Source of the DNA: Proteus columbae
Lineage (GTDB): Bacteria > Pseudomonadota > Gammaproteobacteria > Enterobacterales > Enterobacteriaceae
DNA length: 64,000 nt
Reading direction: 5' to 3'
Assembly (NCBI RefSeq): GCF_002777965.1
Contig: NZ_NGVR01000008.1
Coordinates: forward strand, 62,001 to 126,000
In this document: piece by piece, positions 39,521 to 49,889 of the stretch
Numbering within the stretch: position 1 is the stretch's first letter
How the letters are laid out: each line of letters starts with the position of its first letter
Position numbers and translations under genes: made by a program
The notes under the pieces: generated by a model
The model's input: only the letters and a program-made list of their open reading frames with translations
The model's database searches: none
Told to the model about the DNA's origin: nothing

Positions 39521-42500
39521 ATGATCCCACGTATATCGCAAGCACCGCAAGTCAGTGAACTCACAACAGAATTTCTTGATACCCTTCGAAAAAACGGTTT
39601 CACCGGTGATATCTCCAGCAGTTACGCTGACAGACTCACTATGGCAACAGATAATAGTATTTACCAGTTATTGCCACAGGCTGTAGTTTTTCCTCGCTCA
39701 ACAGCTGATGTCACTATTATTGCTCGCTTAGTTGATGAACCTCGATTTCATTCTCTGTCTCTGACCCCAAGAGGAGGAGGAACAGGGACTAATGGGCAGG
39801 CTTTAACAGAGGGTATTGTTGTCGATTTATCTCGCTATATGAAACGTATCATTGAGATAAACCCAGAAGAACGTTGGGTGAAAGTGGAAGCCGGAGTGAT
39901 AAAAGATGAGCTTAATCTCTTTTTAAAACCTTACGGCTTCTTTTTTGCACCTGAGCTATCTACTAGTAACCGCGCTACATTAGGAGGAATGATCAATACC
40001 GATGCATCAGGGCAAGGTTCAATGGTTTATGGTAAAACCTCTGATCACGTTCTTGGTGTTAGAGCGGTTTTGTTAGGGGGTGAACTGCTTGAAACGCGAG
40101 CTATGGATACCGCACTAGCAGAAAATATTGCCCAAGAGAGTTCTGCAATCGGTAAAGTTTATCGTACCGTTTTGTCTCGTTGCAAAGAGCAACGAAAGCT
40201 TATTCTTGAAAAATTCCCTAAATTAAATCGCTTTTTAACTGGGTATGATTTACGTCATGTCTTTAGTGATGACATGAAACGATTTGATTTAACAAGAATT
40301 TTAACAGGCTCTGAAGGAACGCTAGCTTTTATTACTGAAGCGACACTTGATATTACGCCAATTCCTAAACAGCGCAGTTTAGTCAATGTAAAATATGATT
40401 CCTTTGACTCAGCATTACGTAATGCGCCTTTTTTAGTTAAAGCGAATGCACTTTCTGTTGAAACTGTTGATTCCAAAGTATTAAATCTCGCTCGTGAAGA
40501 TATTGTGTGGCACTCCGTTAAAGAGTTGATCACTGATATACCTGATAAAGATATGCAAGGCCTGAATATTGTTGAATTTGCGGGTGATGATGAAAATCTT
40601 ATCGCTTCACAAGTCGCATCATTATGCCAACGCTTAGATTCATTAATGAAAGAGGGTCAGGGCGGTGTTATCGGTTATCAAGTCTGTGAAGATTTGGCGG
40701 ATATTAACCGTATTTATGCTATGCGTAAAAAAGCGGTTGGTTTATTGGGTAACGCAAAAGGGCAAGCAAAGCCAATTCCTTTTGTAGAAGACACCTGTGT
40801 ACCGCCAGAACATCTTGCTGATTATATTACAGAATTTAGAGCATTGCTTGACAACCATCAGCTCAATTATGGCATGTTTGGACATGTTGATGCAGGCGTA
40901 TTGCATGTAAGACCCGCTCTTGATATGTGCGATCCACAACAAGAATTATTGATGAAATCCATCTCAGACGACATTGTCACGTTAACAGCTAAATATGGTG
41001 GATTACTTTGGGGTGAACATGGAAAAGGCTTTAGAGCGCAATACAGCCCCGAATTTTTCGGTGAAACGCTCTATCATGAATTGCGTCAAATCAAAACGGT
41101 GTTCGATCCTCGAAATAGGCTGAATCCTGGGAAAATATGCCCTCCATTAGAGGTCGATGAACCCATGAAGCAGGTTGATACTATCAAACGAGGTACTTTT
41201 GATCGCACAATTCCTTTATCTGTGCGTCAAGATTTCAAAGGTGCATTAGATTGTAATGGTAATGGACTTTGCTTTAACTTTGATGCTAAAAGCCCAATGT
41301 GTCCTTCAATGAAAATCAGCGGACAACGCATTCATTCACCTAAAGGACGAGCTGCACTCGTAAGAGAGTGGCTACGCTTATTAACAGAGCAAGGTGTTAG
41401 TCCAAAACAGCTTGAGTCTAGCCTTGAAAATAATAAACCTAGTTTAAGAGGTTTAATTGAGAAAACACGTAATACTTGGAAAGCTAAACGTGGCGAATAT
41501 GACTTTTCCCATGAAGTCAAAGCGGCAATGAACGGCTGCTTGGCTTGTAAGGCTTGTTCAACGCAATGTCCGATTAAAATTGATGTGCCATCGTTTCGTT
41601 CTAAATTCACTGAACTTTATCACCAGCGTTATTTACGTCCGTTAAAAGATCATGTTGTTGCTAATGTTGAATTAACAACACCCATTATGGCGAAAGCACC
41701 CGGATTCTTTAACTTTTTTATGAAGCAACCATTGGTGCAATCATTAAGTAAACATACGATAGGAATGGTTGATTTACCTTTGCTGTCATCACCGACATTA
41801 AGACAGCAATTGGCTGGGCATAAAGCGTTAGATATGACGCTAGAAGACTTAGAACGTTTATCTGAAAAACAAAGAAGTCATCATGTGCTGGTGGTACAAG
41901 ATCCCTTCACCAGCTATTACGATGCAAAAGTGGTTGCTGATTTTATTAAACTGATTGAAAAAATTGGATTTAAACCTGTATTGTTGCCGTTTTCGCCTAA
42001 TGGTAAAGCGCAACATATTAAGGGTTTTTTACAGCAATTTAGTAAAACAGCGCAAAAAACCTCAACTATGCTTAATCGTGTTGCAAAATTAGGTATCCCT
42101 ATGGTGGGCGTTGATCCTGCATTAGTGCTTTGTTATCGCGATGAATATCGTGAAATACTGGGTGATAAACGTGGGGATTTTAATGTTCAACTTGTTCATG
42201 AATGGCTAAGTAAGTTGATATCTGAGCCAATAGCCGTTCGTGATGATGCTGAAAAATGGTATCTTTTCGGGCACTGTACAGAAGTGACGGCACTACCACA
42301 AAGTATGAAACAGTGGCAGGCTATTTTCCAACGTTATGGGCAGCAACTCGAATTTGTGAGCACTGGATGTTGTGGAATGGCAGGTACTTATGGACATGAG
42401 CTAAATAATTATGAAAACTCGTTGGGCATTTATCAACTCTCATGGGGTAATGCATTAAAAACATTACCAACAATGCGTTGTTTAAGCACCGGTTACTCTT

Positions 42501-42577
42501 GTCGTAGTCAAGTAAAACGTATTGATAATATTGAGTTAAAACACCCACTACAGGCACTTTTGGAGATTATGCCATGA
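39521..42577 (+). CDS. ydiJ: FAD/Fe-S oxidoreductase YdiJ, probable D-2-hydroxyglutarate dehydrogenase
   Basis: A 1018-residue fusion enzyme. The N-terminal FAD-binding PCMH domain has TPRGGGTGTNGQALTEGIVVDLSRYM (about 85-110), followed by the FAD-oxidase C domain ending FDPRNRLNPGKICPP. The middle has a ferredoxin-like cluster site CLACKACSTQCP (about 675-686), and the C-terminal CCG-type domain has CTEVTALP and STGCCGMAG. The length equals that of E. coli YdiJ, reported to oxidise D-2-hydroxyglutarate. Its stop overlaps the menI start (ATGA). Confidence 0.93.
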   Translation: MIPRISQAPQVSELTTEFLDTLRKNGFTGDISSSYADRLTMATDNSIYQLLPQAVVFPRSTADVTIIARLVDEPRFHSLSLTPRGGGTGTNGQALTEGIVVDLSRYMKRIIEINPEERWVKVEAGVIKDELNLFLKPYGFFFAPELSTSNRATLGGMINTDASGQGSMVYGKTSDHVLGVRAVLLGGELLETRAMDTALAENIAQESSAIGKVYRTVLSRCKEQRKLILEKFPKLNRFLTGYDLRHVFSDDMKRFDLTRILTGSEGTLAFITEATLDITPIPKQRSLVNVKYDSFDSALRNAPFLVKANALSVETVDSKVLNLAREDIVWHSVKELITDIPDKDMQGLNIVEFAGDDENLIASQVASLCQRLDSLMKEGQGGVIGYQVCEDLADINRIYAMRKKAVGLLGNAKGQAKPIPFVEDTCVPPEHLADYITEFRALLDNHQLNYGMFGHVDAGVLHVRPALDMCDPQQELLMKSISDDIVTLTAKYGGLLWGEHGKGFRAQYSPEFFGETLYHELRQIKTVFDPRNRLNPGKICPPLEVDEPMKQVDTIKRGTFDRTIPLSVRQDFKGALDCNGNGLCFNFDAKSPMCPSMKISGQRIHSPKGRAALVREWLRLLTEQGVSPKQLESSLENNKPSLRGLIEKTRNTWKAKRGEYDFSHEVKAAMNGCLACKACSTQCPIKIDVPSFRSKFTELYHQRYLRPLKDHVVANVELTTPIMAKAPGFFNFFMKQPLVQSLSKHTIGMVDLPLLSSPTLRQQLAGHKALDMTLEDLERLSEKQRSHHVLVVQDPFTSYYDAKVVADFIKLIEKIGFKPVLLPFSPNGKAQHIKGFLQQFSKTAQKTSTMLNRVAKLGIPMVGVDPALVLCYRDEYREILGDKRGDFNVQLVHEWLSKLISEPIAVRDDAEKWYLFGHCTEVTALPQSMKQWQAIFQRYGQQLEFVSTGCCGMAGTYGHELNNYENSLGIYQLSWGNALKTLPTMRCLSTGYSCRSQVKRIDNIELKHPLQALLEIMP

Positions 42578-42987
42578 TATGGAAACGTGAAACGACAATT
42601 GAGTATCTTAATCATATTGGACAAAACAATATGATGAGCCATTTGGGTATTGAATTAACCTGTCTTGGTGATGACTATCTTGAAGGAACAATGCCTGTTG
42701 ATCATCGTACTAAGCAGCCTTTAGGGCTTTTGCATGGTGGTGCTTCTGTTGTTTTAGCGGAAACATTGGGCTCTGTTGCAGGTTATCTTTGTACCGAAGG
42801 TGAACAGAAGATTGTCGGGCTAGAAATCAATGCGAATCATATTCGTTCAGCGAGAGAAGGCAAGGTAAGAGGTGTATGCAAAGCTATTCATTTAGGACGC
42901 TCACACCAAGTCTGGTCAATAGAAATATTTGATGATGAAGGTCGTCAAGTATGTATTTCTAGATTAACGACATCTGTTATTTCTTAA
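42574..42987 (+). CDS. menI: 1,4-dihydroxy-2-naphthoyl-CoA hydrolase
   Basis: A hotdog-fold thioesterase (formerly ydiI) in menaquinone synthesis. It has 137 residues. RTKQPLGLLHGGASVVLAETLGSVAGY contains the active-site Gln/His and Glu of the 4HBT family, and HIRSAREGKVRGVCKAIHLGRSHQVW the central strands. The start overlaps ydiJ by four bases, so the two are co-transcribed. A terminator follows. Confidence 0.93.
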   Translation: MIWKRETTIEYLNHIGQNNMMSHLGIELTCLGDDYLEGTMPVDHRTKQPLGLLHGGASVVLAETLGSVAGYLCTEGEQKIVGLEINANHIRSAREGKVRGVCKAIHLGRSHQVWSIEIFDDEGRQVCISRLTTSVIS

Positions 42988-43003
42988 AGAATAAAAACGA
43001 CAT

Positions 43004-43040
43004 ACGCACAAAGTGAAATACTCGCTTTGTGCGTTTTTTT
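43004..43040 (+). terminator. Rho-independent terminator after menI
   Basis: ACGCACAAAG and CTTTGTGCGT form a ten-pair stem and run into seven T. Confidence 0.93.
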
Positions 43041-43116
43041 ATGTTTATAGATAATGTCAAAAGAATAAAAATAGAGAGAGAAAATAAAATTATTTCTTTA
43101 TTTGGATTTTATTTTT

Positions 43117-43134
43117 AATGATAATCATTATCTT
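43117..43134. promoter_or_regulatory. Fur box upstream of lipoprotein gene
   Basis: AATGATAATCATTATCTT holds the full core GATAATCATTATC and ends 26 bases before the start of the lipoprotein gene at 43161. Confidence 0.85.
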
Positions 43135-43160
43135 CATAATAAAAGATAAGACGACCAATA

Positions 43161-43781
43161 ATGTTAACTATTTCTAAATTCAACACCACAGTATTATTAA
43201 TTGCAGGTTTATTAATCAGCGGATGTGATAATAATTCTACCTCTGAAACGAGTAATGATATAAGTAATATTCCAGTACAAACTGTTTCTGGCTTTAATAT
43301 GGTTTATCCCACTTCATTTACAATGAGCAGAGAAGATACTGAAAATTATTTTAAATCATTACCAGATAATATTCAGGATGTCACAACAGAAATGATGGTT
43401 TATAAATCAGAACCTATTTGCGATTTGATAGAGGTTCGTCTGGTTTATTTTAAAATGATCGATGCAATGAGTTACGATGTGGACGCAGGAGCGCAAGGTA
43501 TAGTTGATAATATTGCGATAATAGATGGTATGAATGAAATATCTACATCGATAAAACCATTAACTATCCCAAATGTGGAGAGCCGACATGTCTTTTTTGA
43601 AGGGAAATACGCAAAAGAGAATGTGAGCTATGAAGGTATTTTAGCGGCTGATCTTAAAACGAACCGAGTATGGCAACTACAGTTGATTAGCAACTTCAAT
43701 AGCCAATCGAACAAACAAAAAAATAGTCAAATGCTTGAATGTACAAACAAATATATTCAAACCATCACTATCAGTAAATAA
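43161..43781 (+). CDS. Putative lipoprotein of unknown function, probably iron-regulated
   Basis: A 206-residue protein with a lipoprotein signal (MLTISKFNTTVLLIAGLLISGC, lipobox LISG-Cys22) and a Ser/Thr/Asn-rich linker, then a compact domain from about residue 45 (GFNMVYPTSFTMS). The layout, with a strand-rich domain ending in a C-terminal helix and ITISK, recalls DcrB/PsbP-like lipoproteins, but no motif proves this. Cys64 to Cys100-type pairs (CDLIEVR; MLECTNKY) may form a disulfide. The upstream Fur box predicts expression under iron limitation. It is transcribed alone, between menI and suf. Confidence 0.75.
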   Translation: MLTISKFNTTVLLIAGLLISGCDNNSTSETSNDISNIPVQTVSGFNMVYPTSFTMSREDTENYFKSLPDNIQDVTTEMMVYKSEPICDLIEVRLVYFKMIDAMSYDVDAGAQGIVDNIAIIDGMNEISTSIKPLTIPNVESRHVFFEGKYAKENVSYEGILAADLKTNRVWQLQLISNFNSQSNKQKNSQMLECTNKYIQTITISK

Positions 43782-43803
43782 GTTCAAAGAGCACACAATC
43801 CAA

Positions 43804-43913
43804 TAAGAGGTCATCACTTAAGTGGTGCTATCTTATCCTTCATGATAAGCATAAAAATGCATGTGAACAGGGCTAATAAGCTGTAATGTAAAAACACATT
43901 TTTATGCTTTTTT
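43804..43913 (+). other. Hairpin cluster ending in a T run
   Basis: Three structures follow the lipoprotein gene: an imperfect palindrome around CACTTAAGTG (43804-43834), a short stem CTTATC/GATAAG (43832-43849), and AGCATAAAAATG (43848-43859) pairing with CATTTTTATGCT (43897-43908) and running into TTTTTT. The 37-base interior can itself fold (ACAG..GCT AATA AGC..TGT). It may be an elaborate terminator or the 3' end of a small RNA. Confidence 0.45.
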
Positions 43914-44199
43914 CTCTAAATTTCAGTGATAACATATAACATGTATTTACATTGCAACTTATATGCGTATTGTGCGAAATATAAGAAAAATTAAAAGTTT
44001 TATTTTTTGTAATGAAAGAGCAAAAAAGTGTTATATTACATTGTGTTAATATTAACCGTTAACAAAATAATCGCAAAAATAGAACAAAAAACACACATTT
44101 ATAGAATATCCTTTCAAAAGACATGGTTGAAGTGATAAGGGTTATCATTACCATTAGTGTCAGGAAAGATATCAATCTCCTTTCGAAATGAGGTCAGAA
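43914..44199. other. suf promoter region
   Basis: This AT-rich stretch holds the Fur-like site and, presumably, the suf promoter. No gene is seen; a 16-codon frame near 44013 has nothing to support it. Confidence 0.4.
44132..44150. promoter_or_regulatory. Fur-like site upstream of sufA
   Basis: GTGATAAGGGTTATCATTA contains TGATAA-GGG-TTATCA and lies about 50 bases before sufA. Fur represses suf in E. coli through a comparable site; IscR and OxyR sites could not be assigned by eye. Confidence 0.55.
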
Positions 44200-44568
44200 A
44201 TGACAAACAACGTTGAAACTTTTTCTCTTAATGACACAGCTTGGCAAGGCATTGTATTAACGGATAATGCAGCAAAGCATATCTGCCATTTGATTGAGAA
44301 AAACCCAGAAAAACAAGGGCTTTCCTTAAGTATCAAACCCTCTGGTTGTACAGGGTATGGTTATGTTATTGAACTCGCTACTGCCCCAAATGATGATGAT
44401 CTTGTTTATGAACATAATGGAGCAAAACTCTTTGTCTCATTAAAAGCAATGCCATTTATCGATGGGTTAGTTGTTGATTATGTTCGTGAAGGACTTAATC
44501 AAATGTTTAAATTTAATAATCCTAAAGCTCAAAACGTCTGCGGATGTGGTGAGAGCTTCGGGGTATAA
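44200..44568 (+). CDS. sufA: Fe-S cluster carrier protein SufA
   Basis: An A-type carrier that receives clusters from SufBCD and delivers them to apoproteins. It has 122 residues from ATG 44200, the E. coli length, with GAGGTC upstream; ATG 44188 would add four residues. The cluster cysteines are Cys50 (PSGCTGYGY), Cys114 and Cys116 (NVCGCGESFGV). It is the first gene of sufABCDSE; sufB follows after 17 bases. Confidence 0.95.
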   Translation: MTNNVETFSLNDTAWQGIVLTDNAAKHICHLIEKNPEKQGLSLSIKPSGCTGYGYVIELATAPNDDDLVYEHNGAKLFVSLKAMPFIDGLVVDYVREGLNQMFKFNNPKAQNVCGCGESFGV

Positions 44569-44585
44569 CATAGTGAAGTCAGATT

Positions 44586-46088
44586 ATGTCTCAGAGCAAT
44601 GTTGAAATTGGTGATGAAGTTCAGGGATGGCTAAGCGATCATCACTATAAAGAAGGTTTTTATACCGATATCTCAACCGATACCTTAGAAAAAGGATTAA
44701 ACGAAGCGGTTGTACGTGCAATATCGGCAAAAAGAAACGAACCAGAGTGGATGCTGAAATTTCGTTTAGATGCTTATCGCCATTGGCTAGAAATGGAAGA
44801 GCCTCATTGGCTAAAAGCAGATTATCCATCGCTTAATTATCAAGATTATAGCTATTATTCAGCGCCATCTTGTAGCTCATGTTGTGCTAATGGTAGCTGT
44901 GCTGGTGGCACAAATGAAGCGGTGACGAGTGATAAGCAAGCTACGCAAGATTATTTAACCAAAGAAGTTGAAGATGCCTTTAACCAACTTGGTGTGCCTG
45001 TAAGAGAAGGGCAAGCCGTTGCTGTTGATGCCATTTTTGACTCTGTTTCCGTTTCAACAACATATCGTGAAGAGCTTGCCGAACATGGCATTATTTTCTG
45101 TTCATTTAGCGAAGCTATTCAAGAATATCCTGATTTAGTGCGCCAATATTTAGGCACTGTGGTATCAAGCCATGATAACTACTTTGCTGCACTAAACGCT
45201 GCTGTCGCATCTGATGGTACTTTTGTCTATATTCCAAAAGGGGTTCGTTGCCCAATGGAATTATCGACTTATTTCCGTATTAATGCGGCTCAAACAGGTC
45301 AATTCGAACGAACTATTTTGGTTGCTGATGAAGGTAGTTACGTCAGTTATATCGAAGGTTGTTCAGCACCTGTTCGTGATAGCTATCAGCTTCATGCTGC
45401 TGTGGTTGAAGTCATTATCCATAAAGATGCCGAAGTAAAATACTCTACTGTGCAAAACTGGTTCTCTGGTGGCGATAGTGAAGGCGGTATTCTTAATTTT
45501 GTGACTAAACGTGCTATCTGTGAAGGCGAAAACGCCAAAATGTCATGGACACAATCAGAAACAGGTTCTGCAATTACGTGGAAATATCCAAGTGTGATTT
45601 TAAAAGGGGATAATTCGACCGCTGAATTCTTCTCGGTTGCTTTAACGAATGGCAACCAACAAGCAGATACTGGTACTAAGATGATCCATATCGGCAAAAA
45701 TACCAAATCAACCATTATCTCTAAAGGTATTTCTGCGGGTAAAAGCCAAAATAGTTACCGCGGACTCGTAAAAGTACTCCCCGGTGCGCAAAATGCCCGT
45801 AATTTTACCCAATGTGATTCCATGTTAATTGGTACGCAGTGCGGTGCGCATACTTTCCCTTATGTTGAAGTAATGAACAACTCTGCACAGCTTGAACATG
45901 AAGCGACAACGTCACGTATTGGTGAGGATCAGTTGTTCTATTGTCGTCAGCGTGGGTTAAGCGAAGATGATGCAATCTCAATGATTGTAAACGGATTTTG
46001 TAAAGATGTGTTCTCAGAATTACCGCTGGAATTTGCTGTGGAAGCACAAAAATTATTAGCAATCAGCTTAGAACATAGCGTCGGTTAA
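44586..46088 (+). CDS. sufB: Fe-S cluster assembly scaffold SufB
   Basis: Scaffold subunit of the SufBC2D complex on which clusters are built under iron limitation or oxidative stress. It has 500 residues. The central beta-helix domain has [22 protein letters not shown] and the C-terminal helical part has [19 protein letters not shown]. The conserved Cys lies in [12 protein letters not shown] (about 417). An N-terminal [13 protein letters not shown] patch of five cysteines is more Cys-rich than strictly needed and typical of enterobacterial SufB. sufC follows after 44 bases. Confidence 0.96.
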   Translation: MSQSNVEIGDEVQGWLSDHHYKEGFYTDISTDTLEKGLNEAVVRAISAKRNEPEWMLKFRLDAYRHWLEMEEPHWLKADYPSLNYQDYSYYSAPSCSSCCANGSCAGGTNEAVTSDKQATQDYLTKEVEDAFNQLGVPVREGQAVAVDAIFDSVSVSTTYREELAEHGIIFCSFSEAIQEYPDLVRQYLGTVVSSHDNYFAALNAAVASDGTFVYIPKGVRCPMELSTYFRINAAQTGQFERTILVADEGSYVSYIEGCSAPVRDSYQLHAAVVEVIIHKDAEVKYSTVQNWFSGGDSEGGILNFVTKRAICEGENAKMSWTQSETGSAITWKYPSVILKGDNSTAEFFSVALTNGNQQADTGTKMIHIGKNTKSTIISKGISAGKSQNSYRGLVKVLPGAQNARNFTQCDSMLIGTQCGAHTFPYVEVMNNSAQLEHEATTSRIGEDQLFYCRQRGLSEDDAISMIVNGFCKDVFSELPLEFAVEAQKLLAISLEHSVG

Positions 46089-46132
46089 CTATTAACCAAA
46101 TTCTGAGTATAAAGATACCGAAGGCATATATT

Positions 46133-46879
46133 ATGTTAGAGATTAAAAATTTACATGTCAGTGTTGAAGGCAATGAGATCCTTAAAGGATTAGATTTGCA
46201 GGTTCGTGCAGGTGAAGTCCACGCGATTATGGGACCAAATGGCTCGGGTAAAAGTACCTTATCAGCAACACTTGCTGGTCGTGATGAATATGAAGTTGAT
46301 GAAGGTTCAATTACCTTTAAAAATAAAGATTTATTGGAATTAGAACCAGAAGATCGCGCAGGTGAAGGTATTTTTATGGCATTTCAATATCCTGTTGAAA
46401 TACCCGGTGTCAGCAACCAATTTTTCTTGCAATCTTCGGTGAATGCGGTGAGAGAGTATCGGGGTCAAGAGCCGTTAGATCGCTTTGATTTTGAAGACTT
46501 TATTGAAGATAAAATCAAATTATTGGATATGCCACAAGATTTGTTAACACGCTCAGTTAACGTGGGATTTTCTGGTGGTGAAAAAAAACGTAACGATATT
46601 TTGCAAATGGCTGCATTAGAGCCTGAATTGTGTATTTTAGATGAAACAGATTCAGGGCTTGATATCGACGCATTAAAAATCGTTTCTAATGGTGTTAATA
46701 GCTTACGTGATGGCAAACGTGCTTTTATTGTTGTAACACACTACCAACGCATTCTTGATTATATTAAACCTGATTTTGTACATGTGCTTTATCAGGGAAA
46801 AATCATTAAATCTGGTGATTTTTCATTGGCGCAAAAATTGGAGGAACAAGGTTATGGCTGGCTTATTGACCCTCAATGA
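46133..46879 (+). CDS. sufC: Fe-S assembly ATPase SufC
   Basis: ABC-type ATPase of the SufBC2D scaffold, 248 residues. It has Walker A GPNGSGKST, the unusual signature FSGGEKKRNDILQM, Walker B LCILDETDSGLD and the switch His in VTHYQRIL. There is no membrane partner: ATP binding drives reshaping of SufB-SufD. It overlaps sufD by 26 bases. Confidence 0.97.
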   Translation: MLEIKNLHVSVEGNEILKGLDLQVRAGEVHAIMGPNGSGKSTLSATLAGRDEYEVDEGSITFKNKDLLELEPEDRAGEGIFMAFQYPVEIPGVSNQFFLQSSVNAVREYRGQEPLDRFDFEDFIEDKIKLLDMPQDLLTRSVNVGFSGGEKKRNDILQMAALEPELCILDETDSGLDIDALKIVSNGVNSLRDGKRAFIVVTHYQRILDYIKPDFVHVLYQGKIIKSGDFSLAQKLEEQGYGWLIDPQ

Positions 46880-48161
46880 AAAGCGTGAAAAACAGCGCCA
46901 AGTTGAACTGCGTAATCAACAAGCACTAAAAACGTTTTCAGCGTTATACCATCAACGTAAAGGCGACGATAATCTCAATGCGCGTAATCACTGGCTACAA
47001 GTCGAGAAAGTAGGTTTCCCAGCTTACCGTCATGAAGATTGGCATTATACGCCATTAGAAGAAACGCTAAGCCAGCACTATCAACAGTTACCACCTTTTG
47101 ATGTGCAAAGTTTAATGGCTAAACACGCTTTGTCTTTTGATTGCTACCGTATTGTTATGGTAAATGGCACATTTTCACCGATAGAAAGCAGTAAAGATTT
47201 TGGTCCTTATCAAGTCACTTTACTTGATAACCAAAGTGAATTACCTAAAGCGGTAAATGGTGAAATTTTCCTGCATTTAGTTGAAAGTTTAGCGCCACAT
47301 CCTTTGTTGATCACCCTGAAAGCGGGTGTTATTGCGGATAAACCACTTTATATCCTCAATATTACTCAAGGTGATCAAAGCGCAGAGGTAAATAGTGCAA
47401 ATTATCGTTTTCACCTTGATGTTGGTGCGAATACCCAGATGCAAGTGGTAGAGCACTATATCAGCAGTGATAACGAAAACCGTCACTTTACGGGAGCAAG
47501 ATTAACCGCAGCGATTGGTGATAATGCCTCTTTTAATCATATCAAATTAAGTTTTGAAAATGGCGTAAGTCAGCATTTTGCTCATAATGATCTGACGATA
47601 GGTCGTGATGCTCGTGTCAATAGTTATGCATTCTTATTAGGCGCTAAACTTAGTCGTCATCACACGAGTTCGGCACTAAAAGGTGAAAATACAGAACTTT
47701 CGATGAATAGCGTTGTATTACCTAAAGCAGACGAAATAGCGGATACCCGTACATGGCTGGTTCATGGTGAGAAAAATTGCCAGAGTCGTCAACTGCATAA
47801 AAGTATTGCGATGGATGCAGGGAAAGCCGTATTTAACGGTATGATCACGGTGACACCTCAAGCCTTAAAAACAGATGGTCAAATGACTAATAACAATCTG
47901 TTGCTGGGTGAGAAAGCACAAATTGATACTAAACCACAGCTTGAAATCTATGCTGATGATGTGAAATGTAGCCATGGTGCCACAGTAGGTCGGATTGATA
48001 ATGAGCAACTATTTTATTTGCGTTCACGAGGTATTTCTTTAAGTGACGCCCGTAAAATGATCATCCATGCATTTGCGGCTGAATTAACTGAATCACTAGA
48101 AAATAGTGTGATCAAGGCGCAGGTATTAGACAGAATTAATCAGCGCTTATTAGAGGTATAA
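46854..48161 (+). CDS. sufD: Fe-S assembly protein SufD
   Basis: SufB paralogue that pairs with it in the scaffold and is needed for iron entry. It has 435 residues from ATG 46854, which has GGAGGAACAAGG upstream and lies inside the end of sufC; the frame stays open further upstream but without a site. The beta-helix core ends in DVKCSHGATVGRIDNEQLFYLRSRGIS, with the conserved Cys and His of the SufB-SufD interface (Cys about 365). Confidence 0.95.
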   Translation: MAGLLTLNEKREKQRQVELRNQQALKTFSALYHQRKGDDNLNARNHWLQVEKVGFPAYRHEDWHYTPLEETLSQHYQQLPPFDVQSLMAKHALSFDCYRIVMVNGTFSPIESSKDFGPYQVTLLDNQSELPKAVNGEIFLHLVESLAPHPLLITLKAGVIADKPLYILNITQGDQSAEVNSANYRFHLDVGANTQMQVVEHYISSDNENRHFTGARLTAAIGDNASFNHIKLSFENGVSQHFAHNDLTIGRDARVNSYAFLLGAKLSRHHTSSALKGENTELSMNSVVLPKADEIADTRTWLVHGEKNCQSRQLHKSIAMDAGKAVFNGMITVTPQALKTDGQMTNNNLLLGEKAQIDTKPQLEIYADDVKCSHGATVGRIDNEQLFYLRSRGISLSDARKMIIHAFAAELTESLENSVIKAQVLDRINQRLLEV

Positions 48162-48172
48162 AATAAGGCATT

Positions 48173-49411
48173 ATGACGCATTCCATTGAAAAAGCGCGAG
48201 ATGATTTTCCAATCCTTTTACAACAAGTAAAAGGAAAAACACTGGTTTATCTCGACAGTGCCGCAAGTGCTCAGAAACCGGCTTGCGTCATTGAACATGA
48301 AAAACAATTTGCCTTAACACAATATGCCGCGGTTCACCGCGGCATTCATACGTTAAGTGCAAATGCGACAACGTTAGTTGAAAATGTTCGTAAAAAAGCC
48401 AGTGATTTTTTAGGTGCCAATAGCGAAGAAGAGATTATTTTTGTTAAGGGAACAACAGAAGGGATCAACTTAATCGCAAATGTTTATAGCCAACGATTTT
48501 TAAATGATGGTGACAATATCATCATCACAGAAATGGAACATCACGCAAATATTGTTCCTTGGTATATGCTGGCAAAACAGTGTGGTTTTAATGTTCGAGT
48601 GTTACCGTTATTACAAGACGGCACACTGGATTTAGCTCAATTACCTCGCTTAATCGATGAACGAACTAAATTACTCAGCCTTACGCATCAATCAAATGTA
48701 TTGGGCACAGTGAATCCTATCGCTCAAATTATTCGTGATGCTCGTCAATATGCTATTGATCAAGGAGGGGAGTTACATATATTGGTTGATGGTGCTCAAA
48801 GTGCAATGCATCAAACAATTAATGTTTCACAACTTGATTGCGACTTTTTTGTGTGTAGCGGCCATAAACTTTATGGACCTACTGGTATTGGCTTGCTGTA
48901 TGGTAAAAAAGAGATACTGGATGAATTACCGTCTTGGGAAGGCGGTGGCGCAATGATAAAGCATGTTCACATTAATGGTGATATTACCTATGCAGATGCA
49001 CCTTGGCGCTTTGAAGCAGGAACTCCTAATATAATGGGAATGATTGGCTTAGGTGCTGCGTTAGATTATCTTTCACAATTAGGCATGAATAATATTGCTG
49101 AGTATGAAAATCATATAATGAAGTATGCCCAAGAGCAGTTGCAAAAAGTAAAATCTTTAACGCTTTATGGCAATGATTCTCGACAAGGTGTGATAGCGTT
49201 TAATTTAGGTAAACACCATGCTTATGATGTTGGGGCATTTCTTGATAATTATGGTATTGCGATTCGTACAGGGCATCATTGTGCGATGCCAATTATGGAT
49301 TATTACCAAGTTCCTGCGATGTGTCGTGCATCTCTTGGTTTATATACCAATAAAAATGATATCGATGCGTTGGTTAATGCGCTATTACGTGTTGAAATGT
49401 TATTAGGTTAA
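48173..49411 (+). CDS. sufS: Cysteine desulfurase SufS
   Basis: A PLP enzyme of group II that takes sulfur from cysteine and passes it to SufE. It has 412 residues. [12 protein letters not shown] begins the fold, the PLP Lys lies in [15 protein letters not shown] (about 229), and the catalytic Cys370 in [14 protein letters not shown]. It ends 21 bases before sufE. Confidence 0.97.
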   Translation: MTHSIEKARDDFPILLQQVKGKTLVYLDSAASAQKPACVIEHEKQFALTQYAAVHRGIHTLSANATTLVENVRKKASDFLGANSEEEIIFVKGTTEGINLIANVYSQRFLNDGDNIIITEMEHHANIVPWYMLAKQCGFNVRVLPLLQDGTLDLAQLPRLIDERTKLLSLTHQSNVLGTVNPIAQIIRDARQYAIDQGGELHILVDGAQSAMHQTINVSQLDCDFFVCSGHKLYGPTGIGLLYGKKEILDELPSWEGGGAMIKHVHINGDITYADAPWRFEAGTPNIMGMIGLGAALDYLSQLGMNNIAEYENHIMKYAQEQLQKVKSLTLYGNDSRQGVIAFNLGKHHAYDVGAFLDNYGIAIRTGHHCAMPIMDYYQVPAMCRASLGLYTNKNDIDALVNALLRVEMLLG

Positions 49412-49432
49412 AGATTAAAAAAGAGGTTATTC

Positions 49433-49861
49433 ATGGCAGTGGCCAATTTGCCAGATGAAGCAAAATTATTACGCAATTTCTCTCGTTGTCAGGATTGGGA
49501 ACAACGTTATCTCTATATGATGGAGTTAGGTGAGCGCCTCACTCCTTTAACAGATGAACAACGTATTTCAGCTAATTTTATTGAAGGTTGTCAAAGCCAA
49601 GTTTGGATAGCGGTTTCTCTTAATGATAATAAACAACTGGTACTGGCTGGTGACAGTGATGCAGGCATTGTGAAAGGGCTTGTTGCCTTGGTAATTATCT
49701 TATTTCAGGGGAAGACGCTCGAACAAGCATTAGCCACAGATGTAAAACAGTATTTTTCATCACTAGCGCTAGAAAGCCACTTAACACCTTCTCGAACTCA
49801 AGGCTTACATGCGATGGTCACGACACTGATTAAGCGTTTTTCAGAATACGCTGTAGCATAA
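49433..49861 (+). CDS. sufE: Sulfur acceptor protein SufE
   Basis: Takes persulfide sulfur from SufS and delivers it to SufB. It has 142 residues. The acceptor Cys53 is in FIEGCQSQVWI; ISSLAL-type C-terminal block SSLALESHLTPSRTQGLHAMV is conserved. Last gene of the suf operon. A large inverted repeat follows. Confidence 0.96.
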   Translation: MAVANLPDEAKLLRNFSRCQDWEQRYLYMMELGERLTPLTDEQRISANFIEGCQSQVWIAVSLNDNKQLVLAGDSDAGIVKGLVALVIILFQGKTLEQALATDVKQYFSSLALESHLTPSRTQGLHAMVTTLIKRFSEYAVA

Positions 49862-49889
49862 ATGTTACCTGATCCCACATTAATGTTCT

